Positions 1 through 10,800 of a DNA stretch of 64,000 nt are shown here, in pieces. The DNA is from Plenodomus lindquistii (taxonomy: Eukaryota > Ascomycota > Dothideomycetes > Pleosporales > Leptosphaeriaceae), in assembly GCA_025504975.1 (NCBI GenBank), contig JANUWI010000002.1:806001-870000 (forward strand), given 5' to 3'. The position numbers and the translations under genes are program-made. Below the pieces are notes generated by a model, which saw only the letters and a program-made list of their open reading frames with translations, searched no databases and was not told the origin of the DNA. How positions within the stretch are numbered: the stretch's first letter is position 1; each line of letters begins with the position of its first letter.

Positions 1-1510
1 GAGAGAGAGAGAGCTGAATAACTCGACGATATGGCGATGGCGATGGCGATGGCGATGGCGATGGCGATGGCGATGGCGTGTATACAGGACGGGTAGTCTT
101 ACTAAGAGTAAGAAGGAGCAAGTAGTGCACTGCACGCTTGATTATTAGGAACAATAACAACTAACTCCCATACTCACTCAAGTTCGGTCCCTACAAAAAC
201 GTCTAACCTTTTTATTTTTCTCTCTCGCTCTCCCTCCATCTGTTTACCCGTGCTCCGCTCGACACAGACAGATACAAATCAGGATGTGCATGCGCTTCCA
301 AGGTAGTTTTGAAAAAAATAAGAAAAAAAAAAAAGACTACGCGTAGAGCTACTTACCTCAGCCCCAGGCCCATGTACCTACCTCGGCTTGCTCGTTTGTT
401 GCGGCTTACTTAGCTGTGCTAGGTACAATCCGTTTTGTCTGGGTCTAGTTTAGCAGCATACTAACTAGACTCGAATCGACTAGCTACCTCGGTATAAAGA
501 TGTACATGCGGAAATTCGCAATCGCATTCGCAATCGCGTATGGGTGATTAGGTTTATGTACCTGATGCGCACGACGATGGTGGAGAGTGAGTGTTACGTT
601 GGGCGGTGGGTTGGTATGCCTAGGCTGGGAGTAAGATGACCGAGTGAGTTAGTGGGCTTGGAGAACCGAGTGTGGAGGAGGAGGAGGAGGTGGTGGTGGT
701 GGTATAATTGATGTGTTATTGAAAATGTTGCAAAATGCGGCTAAGATGGAGGGTGTTGATGACTTGTACGTGCGTGTTTTCTCGTATTCCTAGATTTTGC
801 TTTTTCGGTGCGGAGTAGTATGTAGGGATGCAGGGTCCTTGATGCATGGGGCTTTGTTTTGCGCTGAGGGTGGTGGGTGGTGGGCGGGAGATGCCGGCGG
901 TGGTAATGGTGGCGTGATTGGGGATCATTTTAGCGGCAAGTCGCGGATGTGAAGATGTAGGTGATTTGATCGTGAAACGGGGACGTTCATTGGGATCTAG
1001 ATGTGATAATCGAGATCGTCGTGGCGGGTGTTTCAAAGAGGACTTTCTTTCACGACGCTCATCACACTGCCTGCAGGTGATTGTGGTCCCTGGTCCTTCT
1101 GATCATAAGCTTATCTGTGTTAGGTACCTATTGATCGCCGGTGAGGTGAGATCTCCTGAGGGATAAAAATACGCATGTGCTCGCTCATCACGTTGCATTT
1201 TTGCATGTGTCATGACGGTAAGTAGTCAGAAATGGTGCACAAGCAGCAGTCCTCCTGATTTGTGAAAGTGAGCTGAGGAGCTATAGAATTGCATAATTCT
1301 TCTTAGGAAAATATGGTGAATGAAAGACTCGGCTTCATTTTTTCCATATCGGTTGATGTTCAAGTGGATACTCAAGCTGAGGTAATGAGTATAGTGTGCA
1401 TACTAGTCCTCGAGTGAGACATGTCTCCAGTTGACCAAGCCCAATGCCCTTCGAAGTAGAGGCAGACGTTTTGAACTCGGCTTTACACTCCGCTTCAGCA
1501 ATCGAGAAGC
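1..1510. other. Gene-poor left edge with simple repeats
   Basis: No gene could be supported here. The stretch opens with a GA run (1-14) and a hexanucleotide array near 31-78. It has an A-rich tract near 310-334, and GGA then GGT triplet runs near 672-702. Two motifs of the form TACCTCGG occur near 379 and 486. Open frames on both strands are low-complexity or lack any recognisable domain, so I read the region as intergenic. Confidence 0.6.
31..78. repeat. Hexanucleotide microsatellite (GATGGC)n
   Basis: About eight near-perfect copies of the 6-bp unit GATGGC lie in tandem. In one frame the unit would encode alternating Met-Ala or Asp-Gly. No surrounding reading frame supports coding, so this is a simple sequence repeat. 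Confidence 0.9.
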
Positions 1511-2071
1511 TTAGTCCTGTTGTATAGGATGCTTCCACTGCTGCCACGAGATCCAAGCCTGGAAAGCAGACACGCCCAGACTAAGGACCCCAAGTGTCAC
1601 TGCGATGAACACGCCGATCATTGTTGCCATCAACATGTATCGTTGCCCGCTGTACTTCTGCAGCCAGCTATCCCAATCTGGATGCGGAGTGGGATTTTGT
1701 ATCTCCTCGTGGATTGCGGCCATCTGGACTCCAAAGTAGGAGTAGTCCACGCCCGCATCGCCGTCTCGTTTGTATCTCGCATGCTCGTAGTATCTCATCT
1801 CGGCGTCGAGACCGCGTTTTAGTATGAGATTTGAGAGTACAACTTGTGACTCAGTGTCTGGTGAGAAGAGACCGCGATACAAAGTATCCAGCGCTTCTAG
1901 TGCAAGAGCTCGTGATAAGAGCACGGTGTTATTGCTGGCAAGAGAAGCTGACAATATCTCCTTTAGTACTGCCGCGCAGTGAAAGATGCGAATGAACTTC
2001 TTGTGCCCCCTATACTCTATCGCCAAGTGTTGTCGTCGCAGATCCGTAGTTGATTCGACCAGCCTTCGTCA
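1511..2071 (-). CDS. Orphan 3' exon, protein with C-terminal membrane helix
   Basis: An open minus-strand frame of about 185 codons ends at 1511 and is open back to about 2069. It has no ATG at its 5' end, so it looks like the last exon of a longer gene. The middle is helical and rich in Leu/Ala (about LRRQHLAIEYRGHKKF onward). The end carries one clear transmembrane segment (near YMLMATMIGVFIAVTLGVL) followed by a Trp-rich tail ending in WKHP. From memory this tail is common in uncharacterised filamentous-fungal proteins; I could not assign a family or function. I found no convincing upstream exon between 2075 and 3500. The gene may be truncated, or its 5' exons may be too diverged to see. 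Confidence 0.4.
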
Positions 2072-2074
2072 AAT

Positions 2075-3513
2075 TGCGCACAGTAAGTTACCCAGATCAA
2101 CCCCTTGAGATCCAAGGAACAGTACCTTAACAGCACATTTCACTGGCAAATGTGGTCGGAGTAGTCTTATTCCTCCCAAGGGCAATTCGAACCGCCTTCC
2201 TCAAGAAAGTCTGGACATTCTAGCGAAGCCCCACAATTGACCAAAAAGACAAAGCTGGCTACGCTATATATCCTGGAACGGTGTCCAAACCACTCTTGGC
2301 TTACGAACTGTAGATATACCCGCGGCCACTTCCGCTGCCTGAGTCTTGATGAAGAATTGGAGTGGACGGCTAAGCGCCGACACCAGTACTGGCTCGGGAG
2401 TTTTGTGAGCATATGTTGTCACATCATTGCTGACGATTCTCCTGAAGATTTCTACATCCTCCCGCTAGTTGATACTCTTGTAGGCACAGCCCTAGAAACT
2501 GCCAACGCCTGAGGAGCTAGATTGCCTGAGAGGACCCTAGAGATCGAAGCTGCCCTCAAAGGAGTACACATGCAAGTGAATCAATCAATAACCATCCAAC
2601 TTGGTGAACCCAGACATTTCGGCCCTGACATTGAATCTCACGCAGAGCGTTGGCCTCACGTTGTTCTCGCTTGCAGAGGATGATGACATCCATTGATTGG
2701 GCGAACTTCTGATATTCGCTGGGCCATCCATGGTGGGAAAGAACGTCCTAAACACCGCGGATCTGGAAAGGTAGGACAGCCGCCAAAGACGATCTCGGCA
2801 GCACTCTGGGGAAAGAAAGGGCGTGAGGGTGCCATATCGACAAGTACTGTACATTAAGCGAGAACTCCGTCAGCTTCACAAGCTCCCTTCGAAGACGCCA
2901 CCAGTACCAGGGCTGGCTACCATAAATAGCATAAATGCACATCGAATGACAAATGAGTTTGCTGCCACTGCTCTGACAGTGATAGTCTGCGCTTCGATGT
3001 AGGTTGTACGAAGTGTCACGCCTGGCGATGCAACCGCCGCGAGACTTCTCACGCGAGTGAACCCAGATAAAGTCAGTATGGTTCTACATGGGACTATCTT
3101 GGCTTCGCGATACCTATAAGCTGCCTTACAAGTGGGGTAGGAAGCCGATAATCTAGTTGGAATTTGATAATCATCACTCCATACACGGAGCAGGTCATGC
3201 CTTGCACCTGTATATGTAGCACTGTGGGCTTTTCCTCTACGAGTTTAAATCTCGAAAAAGAAAAGAGTGGTGTAAGCAATTCCCGAGAAAAACTTTCTCG
3301 TAGACGAATAGCCTAATGGGTAAGTATGTGCTAGAACTGCGAGAATTATCAACAAATTCAATGCGTGGGTGGCTGGGTCGTGGCTGGGAATGAGGATTAG
3401 CAGAACGTCGCAATCGACTACGATGCACAACCAAACCGACAGAATGATTCCCGTATCGGCTCAGACTCCCTAAAAAACTCTCGAAGTGCAGCCGGGCGCA
3501 TTTCTCGTAAGCC
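2075..3513. other. Unassigned DNA, possible eroded gene
   Basis: Short frames occur on both strands (for example 2237-2512 on plus, 2748-2942 on minus). None has a recognisable domain, a good start context and a splice partner. It may contain eroded 5' exons of the minus-strand frame ending at 1511, and the promoter of the hydrolase gene at 3514. Nothing firmer is visible. Confidence 0.4.
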
Positions 3514-4482
3514 ATGCCTCCAAAGCGACGGAAAGCGACTGAACCTGTGGATGCGCCCGAAGCAAAGAGACGCGTCACGCGCTCATCGACGAAACAGCAA
3601 CAATCAACATCACGACCTTCGCCAGCAGAGCCACGCAAAGCGTCATCCCCCAAAACAAAATCAGCAATCAACAACAAGACGAAGAAAAAGACAGCCGAAA
3701 ATCCACATCCACCACCACAAACCTACACACCCCTCACCATACCATCCGACCTCATCAAGAACCCCATCCAATGCCACCACTACACCCGGCCCCCCACCAC
3801 CTCCACCACCCCCTCACCACCCCTAATATTCACCCACGGCGCAGGCGGCACCCTCTCCGCCTCCGCCATCCTCACCTTCTGCACCGGCTTCTCCCGCACA
3901 ACCCCGATCCTCGCATTCCAAGGCACCATGAACCTCATCTCCCGCACCAAGGCATTCCACGCCTGTATCGCTTACCTCCCCTCTCTCGCACCTCCCCACC
4001 CCCAAACCCCACTTCAAAGCAAGAAGCCGAAAACCCCAGAAGAGGAGCAGGGCCTATTACTCCTAGGCGGACGAAGCATGGGCGCCCGCGCCGCAGTGAC
4101 ATGCGCATCTGAGCACCTAACCTTACACCCACGGACCACGGTGAAATTGGTGCTGATTTCGTACCCCCTGGTGGGACCGAAAGATACGCGCGATCAGGCT
4201 CTGATGGAGCTGCAGGAGGAGTTGGAAGTGTTGTTTGTGGTGGGGGATAGGGATGCTATGTGTCCGATTGATTTACTTAACGAGACGAGGGGGAAGATGA
4301 AGGCGAGGTCGCAGCTTGTGGTTGTGAGGGGCGCGGATCATGGTATGCGTGTTAAGCCTGCGAGACAAGAGAAAGCGGTTGGTGAGGAGACGGGACGGGT
4401 GGCTGCGCGGTGGGTTAGGGGAGAGCTGGAGGGGGGTGTTATTTATGTTGGGGGTGAAGAGGATGAGGATGGAGAGGACTAA
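3514..4482 (+). CDS. KANL3/TEX30-like alpha/beta hydrolase with basic N-terminal tail
   Basis: This single-exon gene encodes 322 residues. Residues 1-60 are a basic, Lys/Arg/Ser-rich tail (starts MPPKRRK) with bipartite nuclear-localisation character. From about residue 100 the protein follows the alpha/beta-hydrolase fold of the KANL3/TEX30 family: an FTHGAGG oxyanion strand near 108, a GRSMG nucleophile elbow with Ser188, an acidic GDRDAM loop (Asp245/Asp247), and His276 in GADHGM. The full triad suggests a live hydrolase, but family substrates are poorly known. The ATG at 3514 is the first in frame and sits where the tail begins. The 5' half uses C-ending codons heavily and the 3' third uses G/T-ending codons. 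It converges on the Snt1-like gene. Nuclear location is inferred from the tail only. Confidence 0.8.
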   Translation: MPPKRRKATEPVDAPEAKRRVTRSSTKQQQSTSRPSPAEPRKASSPKTKSAINNKTKKKTAENPHPPPQTYTPLTIPSDLIKNPIQCHHYTRPPTTSTTPSPPLIFTHGAGGTLSASAILTFCTGFSRTTPILAFQGTMNLISRTKAFHACIAYLPSLAPPHPQTPLQSKKPKTPEEEQGLLLLGGRSMGARAAVTCASEHLTLHPRTTVKLVLISYPLVGPKDTRDQALMELQEELEVLFVVGDRDAMCPIDLLNETRGKMKARSQLVVVRGADHGMRVKPARQEKAVGEETGRVAARWVRGELEGGVIYVGGEEDEDGED

Positions 4483-4880
4483 GGCTATGAGTCTACAGTG
4501 GAGTTTATTTAGTTTGAAGTAAAGCATGTCTGGGTACGTGTATGTGTGTATGTGTTCCAAATTCGCTCGCTATTGTACTCCAGACAAGACTTCTGCTACG
4601 TATAAATACACATGTGCGAGACTCAACTAGGTCCCCGCAAATTCAGGTATCTACCAACTCTCAAAAACTTACAAGTCCCCTCCCAGTGCAACAACACAAA
4701 GGTGTCGCCATTCAAGTCATTGACATAGAAAAGAAACGCCATGGATATCATGCCATGAGTCGAGAACAGCGTTGCGCAAACCGGTCAAGTCCAAGCGCCG
4801 CGCTCATGCACCCGATACGACGCAACTAACATAAGAAAATCTAAAGTAACCGTTCTGTATATGCTCAACGAAGCACCTGA
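4483..4880. other. Convergent intergenic gap
   Basis: About 400 bp lies between the stop codons of the hydrolase (+) and the Snt1-like gene (-). It should hold both 3' UTRs and poly(A) sites. No gene is seen. Confidence 0.6.
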
Positions 4881-7800
4881 TCAACGCTGCCATCCTCCGC
4901 GATCCTGCTGATGCCTAGTCCAATCCATTGGTCCCGGTCCAGTTGGTGCCCTCGGATCAGGCCGTTGCTCTGTCCCAGAACCCGGCGGGGGCTGCCCTCG
5001 TATCTCTCTGTTCCTCATGAAGTTCTCCCTGTAACGAGCATCTTGTAATTGTCTTTCTCTTTCTCCAATGTCGCGGTCACGCTCACGCCTCATGTGTTCG
5101 TCTCGTTCCATTACCGCTTGATGTTGGGCCTGCTGCGCTTGTTCATCACGGGCACGGTCAGCCATGATGCGGTCGTGAGAGTACGAGGGTTGTTGAAAGC
5201 GGTGTGTAGGTTCGTCATGAGATCTTTGCCCATAGATAGGTTGATTGGCTACACCTAGTGACGAATGGGGCGGGTGCTGCAACTGCGGGGTCTGACTGTG
5301 CTCAGGCCGTGAGAGCGGGGTTTGTGAGCGTTGGGGAAGGTAGGGACGGTCTTGAGGCTGGAAGCGCATGTTCTCGTGCATAGGTGGACCTGCGGATCGC
5401 ATTGTAGGATTTGAAAGTTGCTCGTGTAGGTACTCGGTCCTCTGTGCAAGCTCACGACCTGTGTCGCGATCAGAATTGCGTGATTCTAGGTCACGGTGGG
5501 GGTCACGGAGATCGCGAGGACGGTAAGGCTCATTCAGACCCCGTGGAGCTCCGAGCTGCGGGTGCCCAGGGTGCTCATTGGGAGTCTGAGGGTTCGAGTA
5601 TGACAAGTTGGCGTTCTGAGTTTGTGAATGCTCGTTTCGAACCGAAGCATCTCTTTGTTGCGCGATATGGCTGGTGTGCGGATGCGGGCTAGGACGCATG
5701 CCTATAGGGCCAGGCGGTGGTGCGCTTCCAGGCGGATCAACTTGTGCATAAGGGTTTGGCTGTAGAACCAGGGCCGATGCACTGGCCCCTTGAGAGTGCT
5801 GTCCTGCAGTGGTGCTGGGAATGGCGTGCCGACTGGCCTGAGCAGATACTCCACTAATGCTAGGAGTCCGCGAGTGCATGTGGGGAGAATTGGTGTAGCC
5901 ATGAGGAGGTGGAGAGGGATTGTGTCGCGTGGCATTGTGCTGTGCAAACACGGAGCGGTGATTACCGAACATTCTGTTTTCGTTGAACGGAGGCTGTTGG
6001 GGGCCAGGCTGTGAAGATGGGAGCGACACTGAATGCTGGCTATGACTATGACCGTGTAAATATGGCGGTCGTTGAGTCCAACCTTCGCGTGGCCGACCAC
6101 CCCCTGACTGTTCATTCGCCAAATCAATCGACCTAGGTGTTGTTGCTGGAGGTAGCGCAGATTGTTGCGCGTAGGAAGGCCTGCTATAAGTCGATTGAGT
6201 GACCCCTTGGTCATCGAACATAGAACGCCGCGATGACGAGGAGTACGGCTGTGACGTTGGCGGCGGGGGAGCGATGGGAGTAGACTGTTGGGGAGTCGTA
6301 TTGTGCGACGGCGGTCCTTGATCATTGGGCTTTTTCCGACGAGGCTCTTCGGGTGGCGTATCGTTCAGCAGTGACATCAGGTTGGACTTCCTAGGCTCTA
6401 CAACCGGCTTAGGTGGACCGGGGGGCGGACCCTTTGGTACAGAGGTTGGGTTCAGCTGCTGATGCTGGTGTTGGGAGTGCAGCATTGGCTGAGGCGGCGC
6501 CTGAGCATGTTGGTTTTGAGGCATAAATGGTGGCGGATTTCTAGGCTCTTCCTTTACCGGAGGGGTAAGGATAGTAGACCGCTGGGGCACCTGTTGTGCT
6601 TTAGACATGGAAGCGGGCCCTTGACCATAGACGTCTGCTGGAGAGTGGCCAATAGACTGAGCCTGGGACACGTGACGAGAGTGCGAATATGACAATGGAC
6701 GGTGTTCTGGAGACCTAAGATCAGAGTTCGAGCGCACAGTAGGTATCAATGTCGGCTGTCCTGGAACGAAGGCTCGGGCATTCTGCAGCTCATGTGATAT
6801 CCTGCGCTGGTGATGGAACCGATGTTGCGCATCCTGCTCTTGCTGACCGCTAGGTCGCGATATGTTCTCACGGTCCAAGAACGGCACACTGCGGTACAGC
6901 GGCGATTGATGCTGCTCTTGCGACCGACCTTGGGACTGCACATGCTGTTGTAGATGCCTGGGCGGTTGCGAACTAGCCGGTAATTGGGAGGTTGGGCGAT
7001 TCTCATGGCGTGGAGGCATGTCATCCGAGAAGTATCCAGATCGAGGCGCATGTGGCGGCGGCTTATGTTGAGACATGGAGTGTTGATGGTGGTGCTGCGG
7101 TTGGGCCCGCTGGGGTGGAGCAGGAGGCGATTGTTGCGACGGCATCGAAGGCACAGAGACAAGACTAGGCTCTGCTAGGGAAGAGAATCCAGATGAAGGT
7201 AACGAGGGCTTACTCGGCACGGGAGCTTGAGCGATTGTGGAAAACCTAGATGAGGAAGCTGAATGCGGAGAGGCTGCCTTGGGTAGCGTAACCTGATTCA
7301 GAAGAGGTGATTTATGTTCAGGAGTAGGCGCAATCTGACGGATCGGTGTAGCCTGTGTGCTTTCGTAACGTCTCTTAGGTGCTGGGGTGGGGGTTGGTGG
7401 TGGTCCAAGTTCGTCTCCGCGTTCCCTTCGAGCATCTGCCTCTTTCGCCATCTGTTCGAGCTCTATACGTCCGCTTTCCACCAACCGCAGGTATTGATTC
7501 TTGATCATGGTGTGTGTCTTGGTGCCCATGTGGTTTGCTATTGCTAACCAGTCAGTACCGAAGTGCGCGACATTTTTGTCAAAGTCTTGCAACTCCGAAA
7601 CTGACCAGTAGCTTGATGGGCCAGGCCTTGCAGGAGGCACTGGAAGCTTCGATCGATCCAACATTCCAGGTGGTAACTCTGCAAGTATTTGTTGGTTGCC
7701 AGCCATCAGCATCTGCTCCTCGATGAGTCCAGGGTGTATTGGTAGAGGCATTTCGCCGAGAGGCCGCTTGTTGAATTCGTCTTCCAATTTGACAGCTAGA

Positions 7801-10800
7801 CCTTGGCTTTTTTCCTTACGATCAAACTTGACTGGTGAACCGACTGGTGCTGCCGCAAGGGGCATGTTCTTGGCTTTGCGTCCAATCTTGTCTTTTCCTT
7901 TGCCACGTCTCCCCGCTTTCTCTTGCGTTCCATCGGCATCTGTTTGGCGTCGCGCTCGTCCTGGAAGGGGAGCAGCTGCATTAGGGTCGATGTCTTGTTC
8001 TGTTCCGCCAAATGTGGGAGCTGCCGAGCGTCTAGGGCGTCCAGTCTCGGTAACAGGTAATGGTTGCCCATCCTCGCCAGATTGTTCTGGCCGTTCCATG
8101 TTAGCAATAGCTGCGCGAGCACGAGCGACAGCCCCTCCTCGTTTCTTGGGTCCAGCCCGTTTCCCTCTGAGTTTGCCCTTGTACTCTCTACCCCATTTGG
8201 TAGCATAGTAATGATTGATACAGTCCTTGTAGGTTCGCTCTGTGCCAACCTCCTTGTAAAGTACCTCAGCAAGCTTGCCCCATTTCTTGGCGAATTGGTC
8301 CTTGTAATTATGCACCATGACACGATGCTCCTCTTCTGTGAAATCATCCTCAGGTGGTTCGTAGTGGAAAGCAAAAATGCCTTGGCCAGGCTCGCGTTGG
8401 AAATTGGTATCAATGTATCGGCGACGCTGAGCTTCAGAATCAGTCAGTTCTACCGGAAGATCTGCTTCCTTCTCCGGGTCAGCCATGGATTTCCGTGGCT
8501 CTTTATCCTTCTTTCCAAGCTTTTCTTCCTCAGCAGTTTTAAGACTCTCTGCTATGACAGCCTCGATATCAAGTTCGGTCGCCCAGCGACTTGCATGGCC
8601 ACGACGACCAGTAGGTGCTAAAGAACCATCCAGTATGCCAGTCATCGCTGCACTTTGAACATCGGGAGTGAGAGCTTTCAAGGCCGGCTCTGCTGACGGT
8701 TGTCTTTCGGGATCATCCAGCTCACGCTCCTCATCCCATGGGCGAATAGCGATCCGCCATTGTTTGTATACAGCAGCGTACTGGCGCAACTTCTCATCTT
8801 GGCTCAGCTCTGGCTCAATGCTCTTGCGCAACTTCTCACACATGGCGAGTCTGATCGAATCAGATAAGCTGGGTCTGTCTTGCCCAATGTCAGACAAAGG
8901 GGTTGGTGGACCAGACCCAAGGTAGGGTAGCGAACTAAGATCAGGGAAAGTTTCGTCATTTAGCGAGCCTTCGCGTCGAAGCCTGAGAGCCACTGTTGCT
9001 GGGGCCGTAGGTCTGTCGAGTTTGTCATCTCTCTCCAAGTTTTCCCCAATCTCAACATCGTCCGAGCGATCATCTTTTGGTGTAGGAAGGTCAGCTATGA
9101 TGCTCTCCGGGCGCTGTTGATCAAGTTGCGAAGTGTTGTCATAGTCTTGGTGCATAGGCACCGCTTCATCCTCGGTGTTTAGCTTGGATTCCATCTGCTT
9201 CTGTGGGAGATGGTCAACCGTCAGACATGAGAGCAACACGATTTCCTGTAATGGCGTTGTAGCGCGTAGATGTGGTGCACTCAAGTCAATACGCTTGGCT
9301 TCAAGGCGAGCAACCTCCCGATTGTATTTCGCCTCAGATTCTGCAAAGTCTTCTTCGTCAAGATCAAGGTCATCGTCCGAGTCCTGAAGCACTTCTGGAG
9401 CGGACGAGGTGGTAGACATAGGGGGTCCTGTTATCCTGGGCGAAGCTTCTGCCATGACCACATCTGAGTAACGTCGCGTTTCGATTGGTGTCGGCTTTGG
9501 TGAAGTGGCTGAGGATCGTTCTGCAGATGCGGCTCGCTCCCGAGGTCTGGCGGTCTCTGCTGATACCTTTGGTATAGATGGAGATACAGACTTGGCTTGC
9601 TCTCGCTGAGGCTGCATGGCAGAGACACTGTTCTCGAGCCTCGGCGCCTTAGGAGTAGTTCCGAACTGTCTATCGCGATCGTCTGTTGGGAACTCGCGCT
9701 TGGTAGGGATCATGGGACGTGCAGGAATAAGGCCTGGCCGTACCCATTGCATGCTTTTGGGGCCTCCACTCATTCCCCTAGGAGCAGCAAAGCCAGGTCT
9801 ATCAGGCGGAGGGTACATGGAAGATGGCCTGGAGGCCATAGGTGCCCTGTCAGCCTTGGGGCCAGTGGGAATGTTGGCCGGAAGCGTTTGAGGAGATGTG
9901 TTGATTGCTGGGTTGTGCACGTTGCCGCTGCGAGGTCCGATGGGAGGTGTCGCGCCAGGGGACGGGTCCCTGGAGGAGTATGGCGGCAGTGTTGCTCGCG
10001 AGAAAGATGGTGAAGCATTCGCGCGAAACGCAGCCTGAGGGGCTATCGGAGGTGCACGCGGTTTGAAAGCTGGACCCTGGGGAGGAGACCTAGCCAGTCC
10101 CGAAGGAGCTGTTGGGGCGGACACAAAGGGCCCAACACTAGAGGGTGCTAGTGATGACGTGGGTGCTGTGGGTGCAGTTGGCGCTTTTGGTGGTGCAATA
10201 TGTGTGCTCGCGTTGTCTGTAGCTGGGGTGGGAGCGGCAGGAGGCGGCTGGGAAAGAGGCTCAATGCGCGAAGTCACAGACGGTCCTGGCCTTGAATCTT
10301 GGCTAGACGCCTCTCCAAGCACACGATCTGATATGCGGTCCGCTTTAGGTCCAGTGGGTGGTAGGATAGACGGTCCGGATGGGATGACAGTCTTCGGAGC
10401 TGGTGGAGCGACCGGTACTTTTGAAGCTGGCGTCGCTACTACAGTCTTTGGCGCTGTGGAAGCAACGAGTGTCGGAACAACTGGCGTTTGGGCTGTGGCG
10501 GGATTGGGAGTAGGTGCAGCAGAAATGACAGGAGTAGGATTAGGCACAGGAACAGATTGTAACGGCTTGGGCTGCGAGGCTGTGGAAGCACTGGCTTTGG
10601 TTTCAGGTATGGGAGCCCTCCAGACATTAGATCCTCCGAAGGCCGGGATAGAAGCAGGAGGCGACGAAGCACGTGGGGCATACCTTTCTCTGGATGCTTC
10701 GGCTCGACTCGCCAAAAGAGCCTCGTCCTTCCCTGGCTCACGTCCCTTGGTAGAGAGTGGTTCGATGGCCAGAGACGAGCGTCTTGAGTAAGAGTCCACT

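Noticed and set aside
1..80. Subtelomere or telomere repeat at the left end
   Set aside because: The repeat unit is GATGGC, not the TTAGGG-type telomere repeat of filamentous fungi.
716..1166. Opposing 106- and 82-codon frames (716-1036 minus, 918-1166 plus)
   Set aside because: They overlap each other, have no domain, no splice partner and low-complexity composition, and lie in repeat-rich DNA.
10063..10791. 242-codon frame on the plus strand inside the Snt1-like gene
   Set aside because: It is the antisense of a Pro/Ala/Thr-rich low-complexity stretch. Biased composition keeps the opposite frame free of stops.
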